Source of the DNA: JAQUKH01 sp043809805
GTDB taxonomy: Bacteria; JACRDZ01; JAQUKH01
Direction of reading: 5' to 3'
Assembly (NCBI GenBank): GCA_043809805.1
Contig: JBDROR010000186.1
Span: 1-17,642 of the forward strand
DNA: 17,642 nt
Shown piece after piece: positions 7,064 to 13,597 of the stretch. Below the pieces are notes generated by a model. It ran no database searches. It was not told the DNA's origin and saw only the letters and a program-made list of their open reading frames with translations. The translations under genes and the position numbers were made by a program. How positions within the stretch are numbered: position 1 is the first letter of the stretch; each line of letters opens with the position of its first letter.

Positions 7064-8101
7064 ATTAATATGTATTTAATTTATTTTGGTATTTTTATAG
7101 GTTCATTTTTATTGTCTTTGTGTCTCACTCCGTTTTTTAGAAGTTTAGCGATAAGATTGGGGATATTAGATCGTCCGCAGGCAGATGGTTTAAAAAATCA
7201 GACTAAACCTGTGCCGTATTTAGGCGGGCTGGCTATTTATTTTTCATTCATCATTGTTATTCTATTTGTCATATTATTTTTATCAATTGAGTTTACTCCC
7301 GATATTGTAAGCATTATTATTGGAGGGACAATAATTTGTTTATTGGGATTCGTCGATGATATTTACAAATTAAAACCCTTAACAAAATTTACCTTTCAAT
7401 TTATTGCCGCGTTTGTTCTTATCTATTTTGATTTAAGACTAAAAATATATTTTTTGCCAAAGTATATAAATATTTTATTGACTATTTTTTGGGTTGTTGG
7501 GATAACAAATGCCTTTAATCTTATTGATATTATGGATGGGTTATCAGGCGGTGTTGCTTTTATTGCTGTTATGACATTTTTATTTGTCGCGCTGCCCTCT
7601 AATCAGATATTTATTATAGTTTTTTCTTGCGCGTTGGGAGGAACGATTATTGGGTTTTTACCCTATAATTTTAAACCTGCTTCAATTTATATGGGAGATG
7701 CCGGAAGCCAATTTTTGGGTTTTGTGCTTTCGGCAATAGCGATTGGTGAAAGTTATACTGCGGTTAACAATATCGCGCTTTTGAGCCCAATGTTAATTCT
7801 TGGGATTCCAATTTACGATACAATCCTTGTTCTAATCCTGCGATTAAGGCAAAAAAAGAATCCATTTATGGGCAGTCCTGACCATTTTGCGTTAAGATTA
7901 GAAACATTAGGCATTGACAGGCAATTTGTAGTAATTATCATTTATCTTTTAGCGGTTATTTTAGGACAGGCTTCCTATATTGCCACGCAGGTAAATCTTT
8001 ATGGCGCTATATTTATTTATTGTTTGATTATTCTTATGGGGGTAATTTTGGGATGGAAGCTGGGGAAGATAAAAACTGGATTCCCGCTTTCGCGGGAATG
8101 A
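7058..8101 (+). CDS. Polyprenyl-phosphate sugar-1-phosphate transferase (WecA/TagO/MraY family)
   Basis: A 347-residue polytopic membrane enzyme that transfers a sugar-1-phosphate from a UDP-sugar to undecaprenyl phosphate, the priming step of glycan assembly. Family motifs in order: the N-terminal RLGILDRPQ and PVPYLGGLAIY; FVDDIYKLKPLTKF with Asp100-Asp101 (Mg/substrate site); NAFNLIDIMDGLSGG at 151-165; FLPYNFKPASIYMGDAGS at about 200-217; and a short His loop SPDHFALRLE (His276) in place of the usual His-rich motif. TagO/WecA fits better than MraY because it sits in a glycan locus. The start is unusual: the ATG at 7058 lies inside the GGTCGAAATGACA repeat and has no visible ribosome binding site; the ATG at 7070 would also serve. 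The stop TGA (8099-8101) lies in another repeat, so the last residues (TGFPLSRE) are repeat-encoded. Confidence 0.88.
   Translation: MTINMYLIYFGIFIGSFLLSLCLTPFFRSLAIRLGILDRPQADGLKNQTKPVPYLGGLAIYFSFIIVILFVILFLSIEFTPDIVSIIIGGTIICLLGFVDDIYKLKPLTKFTFQFIAAFVLIYFDLRLKIYFLPKYINILLTIFWVVGITNAFNLIDIMDGLSGGVAFIAVMTFLFVALPSNQIFIIVFSCALGGTIIGFLPYNFKPASIYMGDAGSQFLGFVLSAIAIGESYTAVNNIALLSPMLILGIPIYDTILVLILRLRQKKNPFMGSPDHFALRLETLGIDRQFVVIIIYLLAVILGQASYIATQVNLYGAIFIYCLIILMGVILGWKLGKIKTGFPLSRE
8076..8101. repeat. ATTCCCGC/GCGGGAAT palindrome at a gene end
   Basis: ATTCCCGC (8080-8087), loop TTTC, GCGGGAAT (8092-8099) gives a perfect 8-bp stem. It is the widespread CTGGATTCCCGC type of bacterial repeat and provides the stop codon of the transferase gene. 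Confidence 0.75.
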
Positions 8102-8131
8102 TAAGAACTTGTGTATTAAGGGGATTTACAG

Positions 8132-9437
8132 ATGAAAAATCCAATAATAATTCTTGGGGCAGGGCTGACTGGGTTAAGCGCGGCATATCATTTAAATACC
8201 AATTATCACATTTTTGAAAAAGAGGATGAGGTTGGGGGTCTTTGCCGGTCGCATATAGTCAATGGTTTTAGTTTTGATTATACAGGGCATCTTCTTTTTT
8301 TTAAAAAATCCTGACGTAAAAAAATTAGTTTTTGAATTATTAAAAAATAATTTAAATCATCACACAAGAAGATCGTGGGTTTATTTGAAAGATCAGTTGA
8401 TCCCATTTCCATTCCAAGTCAATTTTGGATTATTATCCGGTTCAATTTCGAAGGAATGTTTAGGCGATTTTATTTTCGCGCGCGGCATGCGCCATTCTGA
8501 AACAAAGATTGAAAATTTCAGAAATTGGCTAATAACTGTTTTTGGCGGCGGATTAAACAAGTATTTTTTTGGACCGTATAATCAAAAGATGTGGCAGATT
8601 CCTTTATCTGAAATTACATTAGATTGGGTGGAAAAGTTTATTCCCCAGCCCTGCCTTGATGATGTGGTGGATGGTGCGCTTGGGAAAATAGAAAAAAAAT
8701 TCGGTTACAATGCAGAGTTTTGGTATCCTAAAAAGGGCGGCATATTTTCACTGCCGTTGGCCTTAAAAAATAGGATAAAGAATCTTCATCTAAATGAAAA
8801 AGCGGTTGAAATTTCGTTAAAAAAAAGGACAATTAAATTCAAATCAAAAAATGAAATTGCTTATCGCGATATTGTTTCAACAATGCCTCTTCCTGAGCTT
8901 ATAAAAATAATTAAAGATATTCCTACGGAAATAAAAACAAAAAGTTCGGAATTATCCTATTGTTCAGTTTTTAATGTCAATTTTGGTTTGAATGTGCCTG
9001 TCAGTCCCAGAATTCATTGGATATATTTTCCTGAAGAAAAATATCCGTTTTATCGTTTTGGAGTTCTGTCGAACTTTTCCGCTAAAGTAACGCCTTATGG
9101 AAAAAGTTCAATTTACGCGGAAATATCATATTTGCCGGGTGAAAAAATTAATAAAAAACAAATCATAGAAGATACTATTAAGCGGCTGATTGAACTTAAA
9201 GTAATTTCTGATAAAAATGATATTAATACTATAAAAACATTGGATATAAAATACGCGTATGTTATATATAATGCCGCGAGGAAAAATTATTTAAATAATA
9301 TTGTCGGTTATTTGGAAAGTCAGGGAATCTATTCACGGGGACGATACGGGAGCTGGGAATATTCTTCAATGAACGATGCCCTGATTTCGGGAATGGATAT
9401 TGCGCGAAAAATTAACGGGAATGGAAATCTATTGTAG
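8132..9437 (+). CDS. UDP-galactopyranose-mutase-like flavoprotein, split by a frameshift
   Basis: Two frames together encode one protein of about 434 residues. The first (8132-8314) has the FAD-binding Rossmann motif IIILGAGLTGLSAAYHL, an acidic end (FEKEDEVGGLCRS) and FDYTGHLLF, then runs into a stop at 8312. The second frame continues from LKNPDVKKLVFELL to 9437 with NKYFFGPYNQKMWQIPLSE, YPKKGGIFSLPLAL, and the C-terminal FAD motif GRYGSWEYSSMNDALISGMD. This is the UGM / HemY-like amine-oxidase fold found in polysaccharide loci; mutase activity is plausible but unproven. The join is at T8-A6 (8295-8308): dropping one T gives a continuous GHLLFLKNPDVKK. The cause is a real mutation, an assembly error, or slippage on the homopolymer. 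The start ATG has AAGGGG 7 bases upstream. The stop TAG (9435-9437) is the TAG of a GTAGGGGC repeat. Confidence 0.78.
8295..8308 (+). other. Frameshift site in the flavoprotein gene
   Basis: Eight T followed by six A. The upstream frame reads CTT CTT TTT TTT AAA AAA TCC TGA; the downstream frame reads TTT TTT TTA AAA AAT CCT GAC. One extra base in the T or A run accounts for the shift. The downstream frame is +1 relative to the upstream frame, so this is not a classical -1 slippery heptamer, but T8 is long enough for polymerase slippage. Confidence 0.8.
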
Positions 9438-9590
9438 GGGCACGGCATGCCGTGCCCTTACGGGGAAAGATTTCTCCCTTCGGTCGAAATGACAAATTGT
9501 GGGTCGAAATGACAGTTATGCGGTTGGGTTGTCATTCCGAACGAAGTGAGGAATCTTATACTGACAAAATAGTGTGATCGAAATGACAAA
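9434..9590 (+). repeat. Family-2 repeat block before the GT4 gene
   Basis: A mosaic of: GTAGGGGC with the perfect 20-base palindrome GGGCACGGCATGCCGTGCCC (9438-9457); AAAGATTTCTCCCTTCGG, TCGAAATGACA, a 6-base spacer and GGGTCGAAATGACA (9466-9514); a TGTCATTCCGAACGAAG... unit ending in AATCTTATACTG (9530-9563); and a third ATCGAAATGACA (9577-9588). The block contributes the stop of the gene before it and the ATG (9583) of the gene after it, and fills the 145-base gap. Confidence 0.85.
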
Positions 9591-10740
9591 AATAGTTCAG
9601 ATAATTACTAAATTAGAATTAGGCGGCGCGCAAAGGATTGTTCTTGATCTTTGCCGAAAATTAATTTTAGAAAATTATAAAGTTGTTTTAATTACTAACG
9701 ATGAGGGTGTTCTTGTCCCGGACGCAAGGAAGATTGAAAACCTAAAAATATATTTTATCTCTGAATTAGATAGAAACATCAGGCCGTTAAAAGATATTAA
9801 ATGTTTTTTCCTTTTAAAAAGTATTCTTTGCAAGGAAAAACCGGATGTTGTTCATACCCATAGTTCCAAAGCCGGTATTTTAGGCCGGCTTGCCGCGAAA
9901 ATGAATAAAGTCCCTGTTATTGTCCATACCATTCACGGATTTGCTTTTAATGATTATCAAAGTATTTTTGTGAAAAAGTTTTTTATTATATTAGAAAGAT
10001 TCGCAGCGTATTGGACGGACAAATTAATCGCGGTTTCCGCTGATGTAATGAAAAAAGGGCTAAAAGCGAAGATTGGCGGGAAAGAACAATATAAAGTAAT
10101 TTATAATGGAGTTGATGTTAACTTATTTCAGAATATAGAAATAGATAGAAATGCCAAGGTTAAAGAACTTGGACTTAATCCTGATTTTCCCATTGTTGGA
10201 ATGATAGCCTGTTTAAAACATCAGAAAGCGCCTCAGGATTTTATTAAAATGGCAGATATAATTCTTAAAAAACATCAGAAAACGCAATTTATTTTAATTG
10301 GAGACGGTGTGTTGAGAGAAGAAATTGAATTATTAATAAAAATTTATAACTTAGAAAACAATGTCCGCTTATTAGGCTGGAGAAGGGATGTCCCGGAACT
10401 TTTGTCCATTATGAATATTTTTGCGCTGACTTCTTTATGGGAAGGGCTGCCTTTGACTGTTCTTGAAGCTATGTCTGGAAAAAAACCCGTAGTGGCAAAT
10501 AATATCGACGGGAATAAAGATATCATTATTGATGGAGAAAATGGATTTTTGTGCGAGGCCAAGAATATAAAACAGATGGCTGAAAAAATAATTTATTTGC
10601 TGCGGAATCCTGATAGCGCCGGAGCGATGGGATTAAAAGCAAACCGGTGTGTTCAAAAATATGATAAAAATAGGATGCTGGGGGAGAATATAGCGTTGTA
10701 CGACAAGATAAAGAAAGATTTCTCCCTTCGGTCGAAATGA
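9583..10740 (+). CDS. GT4 family glycosyltransferase
   Basis: About 385 residues, a retaining GT-B enzyme that would transfer a sugar from a nucleotide donor to the growing lipid-linked glycan at the cytoplasmic face. N-terminal acceptor domain: KIVQIITKLELGGAQRIVLDL, HTHSSKAGILGRLAA, HTIHGFAF. C-terminal donor domain: VIYNGVDVNLF, IVGMIACLKHQKAPQDF, LIGDGVLREE, VRLLGWRRDVPELL, and the EX7E motif SLWEGLPLTVLEAM (Glu287 and Glu295), followed by DGENGFLCEA. The start is odd: ATG 9583 lies in an ATCGAAATGACA repeat with no ribosome binding site just upstream (GTG at 9574 is an alternative in the same repeat). The stop TGA (10738-10740) lies in the repeat copy at 10714, so the C-terminal DFSLRSK is repeat-encoded. 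Of the GT4 kind seen in capsule and O-antigen loci; the sugar is unknown. Confidence 0.9.
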   Translation: MTKIVQIITKLELGGAQRIVLDLCRKLILENYKVVLITNDEGVLVPDARKIENLKIYFISELDRNIRPLKDIKCFFLLKSILCKEKPDVVHTHSSKAGILGRLAAKMNKVPVIVHTIHGFAFNDYQSIFVKKFFIILERFAAYWTDKLIAVSADVMKKGLKAKIGGKEQYKVIYNGVDVNLFQNIEIDRNAKVKELGLNPDFPIVGMIACLKHQKAPQDFIKMADIILKKHQKTQFILIGDGVLREEIELLIKIYNLENNVRLLGWRRDVPELLSIMNIFALTSLWEGLPLTVLEAMSGKKPVVANNIDGNKDIIIDGENGFLCEAKNIKQMAEKIIYLLRNPDSAGAMGLKANRCVQKYDKNRMLGENIALYDKIKKDFSLRSK

Positions 10741-10764
10741 CAAAAGTGTGCGGTCGAAATGACA
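10714..10764 (+). repeat. Family-2 module at the end of the GT4 gene
   Basis: AAAGATTTCTCCCTTCGG, TCGAAATGACA, an 8-base spacer (AAAGTGTG) and CGGTCGAAATGACA, nearly identical to 7013-7063. Its first GAAATGA supplies the stop codon of the GT4 gene. Confidence 0.88.
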
Positions 10765-10775
10765 AAATAGATTGT

Positions 10776-10803
10776 AGGTTGGGTTGAGGAACGAAACCCA
10801 ACA
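10776..10803. repeat. GGTTGGGTT hairpin between convergent genes
   Basis: GTTGGGTT (10778-10785) and AACCCAAC (10795-10802) form an 8-bp stem with a 9-base loop, centred in the 82-base gap between the two converging stop codons. No T-run follows on either strand, so it is not a canonical intrinsic terminator. It is a common bacterial repeat and could slow polymerase from either side. Confidence 0.55.
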
Positions 10804-10822
10804 AAAACGAGAGAAATTGTTA

Positions 10823-13522
10823 CTACTTCTTTTTATCCTTAAGTTTTCCGTGCGCAGCCGCCAGTCTCGCAATGGGAATACGGAATGGCGAACAACTTAC
10901 ATAATCCAGGTTTGCCCTGTGACAAAATTCAACGGAAGAGGGGTCTCCGCCGTGTTCGCCGCAAATCCCGATTTTTAAATCAGGCCTTGTTTTTCTGCCT
11001 TTTTCCGTTCCAATTTCTATTAATTTGCCTACACCTTTTTGATCTAATCTAGAAAATGGATTGGCTTCAAGAATACCATGGTCAAGATAATAATTTAAGA
11101 ATCTGCCTGAATCATCGCGGCTGAACCCAAACGTTGTTTGAGTAAGGTCGTTTGTCCCAAATGAGAAAAATTCCGCCTCAACAGCGATTTCATCCGCCGT
11201 TATTACCGCGCGAGGCAATTCAATCATTGTCCCAACCATATATGGGATTTTTTTACCGAATCTTTTTGTAACTTCTTTAGCTGTTTCAACGATAATCGCT
11301 TTTTGTGATTTTAATTCAGTTATCATACCTACCAGAGGAATCATTATTTCAAGAATTATTTTGTATCCCTCATTCGCCAGTTCACACGCAGCTTCAAAAA
11401 CGGCTTGCGTTTGCATTTTGGATATTTCAGGATAAGTAATTCCAAGACGGCACCCGCGGTGGCCCAGCATTGGATTAAATTCGTGCAATTCCTGAACCCT
11501 GTCAAGGAGATTTTTCTTTTCAGAAATTAGCTTTGCGCTGCCTTTTGCCGTCTCAAGTTTCGCGATTTCAACCATTAATTCTTCACGTTTTGGCAGAAAT
11601 TCATGTAAAGGCGGGTCTAAAAATCTTATCGTAACCGGATATCCATCCATTTCTTTAAATAATCCCTTAAAATCTTCTTTTTGCATTGGAAGAAGTTTAT
11701 TTAACGCCTTTACGCGGTCTTCTTCAGTATTGGCTAAAATCATCTCCCGCACAATCGGAAGTCGTTTTTCGGCAAAAAACATATGTTCGGTGCGGCATAG
11801 CCCGATTCCTTCTGCGCCAAGAGCCCGAGCTATTTTCGCGTCGCTTGGAATATCCGCGTTCGCGTGAACTTCCAGCTTTCTTATCTGATCCGCCCAACTC
11901 ATCAGAAGTTTATAATCACTATATAATTTTGATTGTTTAACATCTAATTTTCCAGTCAAAACCTGAATTATTTCAGATTCAACGGTGGAAACTTTTCCCA
12001 AAATAACTTGTCCTGTCCCGCCATCAATAGTAAGCCAATCGCCTTCTTTAACCGTGGTGGAATTTATTGTGAATTTTTTGTTTTTCTCATCAACTTTTAT
12101 TGTTTCACATCCAGCTACACATGGTTTTCCCATTTGACGGGAGACAACTACAGCATGGCTTGTCGCTCCGCCGCGACTGGTCAATATGCCTTCAGATACC
12201 GCCATCCCCTGTATATCGTCCGGTGAAGTTTCCATTCGAACAAGAAGCGTTTTGGTTTTTTTTGACCAACTGACCGCGTCCTCCGCTGTAAACACAACTT
12301 GGCCGCTTGCGGCTCCAGGAGAAGCGGCAATCCCTTTGGCGAGGGTATGAATCTTGACTTTATGGTCGAGAATAGGGTGGAGTATTTGATCCAATTGTTT
12401 GGGTTCAATCCGCAGTACCGCCTCATTTTTCGTAATTAATTTTTCTTTAACCATATCAACCGCTGTTTTAATCGCGGCGAAGGCCGTCCGCTTGCCATTT
12501 CGGGTTTGCAACATGTAAAGTTTGCCTTTTTCAATTGTAAATTCAAAATCCTGAACATCCCTGTAATGTTTTTCAAGGCGGCTGGTAAAGAATTTTAATT
12601 GTTTATAAATTGCGGGCATGTCTTTTTCTAAATGAGCGATAGGTTTTGGCGTCCGGGTTCCCGCGACAACATCTTCTCCTTGAGCGTTGATTAGATATTC
12701 GCCGTAAAATGTCTTTTCACCTGTAGCCGGATTTCTTGTGAAACCGACACCCGTAGCTGAATCATTACCCATATTCCCAAATACCATTACCTGGATATTG
12801 ACCGCGGTTCCGAGATTATGGGAAATATTGTGAATTTTTCGGTATGTAACCGCGCGTGGATTATTCCACGAGTTAAAAACTGCATCACACGACATAGCAA
12901 GCTGTTTACGCGGGTTGGACGGGAATTCCTTGCCGGTATATTTTGTGAATGTTTGTTTGAATATTTCAACAAGTTTTTTAAAATCATTTACTTCAAGCTC
13001 TGTATCAAGCTTGATATTTTTTGTTTCTTTCATTTTAGTTATATGTTCTTCAAAATGTTCCTTTTCGATTCCCATTACTACATTACCGAACATCTGGATC
13101 AATCTGCGATAGGCATCGTAAGCAAAACGTTCGTTTCCGGTTTTTTCAATCAGCCCATTAATTGTTTCGTCATTTAGTCCAAGGTTTAGGATTGTATCCA
13201 TCATTCCCGGCATCGAAAATTTTGAACCTGATCTGACTGAAACAAGAAGCGGGTTTTTTTTGTCGCCCAATCTTTTACCTATTGTTTTTTCTAACTTTTC
13301 CAGATTTTTGTCAATTTGGGCAAGGATGTCTTTTGATAATTTTCTTTTATTGTCATAAAAGAAATTACAAACCTCGGTGGTTATGGTAAAACCGGGAGGG
13401 ACGGGAACGCCGGTGCTTGTCATTTCAGCAAGCCCCGCGCCTTTCCCACCAAGGACAGCCTTCATTTTTCCATTGCCATCAGCTCTTCCATTTCCAAAAA
13501 AATACACGTACTTCTTTGTCAT
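10823..13522 (-). CDS. ppdK: Pyruvate, phosphate dikinase
   Basis: PPDK interconverts ATP + phosphate + pyruvate and AMP + PPi + phosphoenolpyruvate in the cytoplasm, serving glycolysis with PPi or gluconeogenesis. The start at 13522 (MTKKYVYFFGNG) has AAAGGA 9 bases upstream; an in-frame ATG at 13540 would add six residues. About 899 residues, near the usual ~875-900. Domains: N-terminal ATP-grasp (GGKGAGLAEM, SGSKFSMPGMMDTILNLGL, FGNMGNDSATGVGFTRNP); the swivelling phosphohistidine domain with GGATSHAVVVSRQMGKPC, His about 456, matching His455 of the Clostridium symbiosum enzyme; and the C-terminal PEP/pyruvate barrel (GIGLCRTEHMFF, LGHRGCRLGITYPEI, SFGTNDLTQTTFGFSRDD) with the catalytic Cys in GICGEHGGDP (about 854). 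All key residues are present. It is last in recO-glyQ-glyS-ppdK; a family-1 palindrome separates it from glyS. Confidence 0.97.
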   Translation of the reverse strand: MTKKYVYFFGNGRADGNGKMKAVLGGKGAGLAEMTSTGVPVPPGFTITTEVCNFFYDNKRKLSKDILAQIDKNLEKLEKTIGKRLGDKKNPLLVSVRSGSKFSMPGMMDTILNLGLNDETINGLIEKTGNERFAYDAYRRLIQMFGNVVMGIEKEHFEEHITKMKETKNIKLDTELEVNDFKKLVEIFKQTFTKYTGKEFPSNPRKQLAMSCDAVFNSWNNPRAVTYRKIHNISHNLGTAVNIQVMVFGNMGNDSATGVGFTRNPATGEKTFYGEYLINAQGEDVVAGTRTPKPIAHLEKDMPAIYKQLKFFTSRLEKHYRDVQDFEFTIEKGKLYMLQTRNGKRTAFAAIKTAVDMVKEKLITKNEAVLRIEPKQLDQILHPILDHKVKIHTLAKGIAASPGAASGQVVFTAEDAVSWSKKTKTLLVRMETSPDDIQGMAVSEGILTSRGGATSHAVVVSRQMGKPCVAGCETIKVDEKNKKFTINSTTVKEGDWLTIDGGTGQVILGKVSTVESEIIQVLTGKLDVKQSKLYSDYKLLMSWADQIRKLEVHANADIPSDAKIARALGAEGIGLCRTEHMFFAEKRLPIVREMILANTEEDRVKALNKLLPMQKEDFKGLFKEMDGYPVTIRFLDPPLHEFLPKREELMVEIAKLETAKGSAKLISEKKNLLDRVQELHEFNPMLGHRGCRLGITYPEISKMQTQAVFEAACELANEGYKIILEIMIPLVGMITELKSQKAIIVETAKEVTKRFGKKIPYMVGTMIELPRAVITADEIAVEAEFFSFGTNDLTQTTFGFSRDDSGRFLNYYLDHGILEANPFSRLDQKGVGKLIEIGTEKGRKTRPDLKIGICGEHGGDPSSVEFCHRANLDYVSCSPFRIPIARLAAAHGKLKDKKK

Positions 13523-13531
13523 AGAGACCGT

Positions 13532-13537
13532 TCCTTT
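13532..13537 (-). promoter_or_regulatory. Ribosome binding site of ppdK
   Basis: On the minus strand AAAGGA stands 9 bases before the ATG at 13522. It lies between the two candidate starts and so favours 13522 over 13540. Confidence 0.5.
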
Positions 13538-13544
13538 CATTTAT

Positions 13545-13592
13545 AAATCCCCCTTTAATCCCCCTTTTTTAAAGGGGGAAATAGGGGGATTT
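13545..13592. repeat. Family-1 palindrome between glyS and ppdK
   Basis: AAATCCCCCTTTAATCCCCC, TTTTTTAAA, GGGGGAAATAGGGGGATTT, 48 bases, nearly the same as the copy at 5476. It occupies almost the whole gap between the glyS stop (13598-13600) and the ppdK start region, so it would be transcribed as a stem-loop between the two cistrons. Confidence 0.9.
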
Positions 13593-13597
13593 TTATT

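Noticed and set aside
8020..8217. Open frame with WIPAFAGM
   Set aside because: This is the familiar translation of the ATTCCCGC/GCGGGAAT repeat in another frame, overlapping two real genes.
8295..8308. Programmed -1 ribosomal frameshift
   Set aside because: The required shift is +1 (or -2), so the standard -1 heptamer logic does not apply; polymerase slippage or a simple indel remains possible.
6936..9590. CRISPR array from repeated GTCGAAATGACA
   Set aside because: Repeats are few, irregularly spaced, partly mosaic with other repeats and not separated by uniform unique spacers; no cas genes are present.
10776..10803. Bidirectional terminator between the convergent blocks
   Set aside because: It has a plausible position and stem but no T-run on either strand, and the sequence is a common dispersed repeat; listed as a repeat only.
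12818..13177. 119-residue frame antisense to ppdK
   Set aside because: No family resemblance, no ribosome binding site, and it lies wholly opposite a highly conserved coding region.
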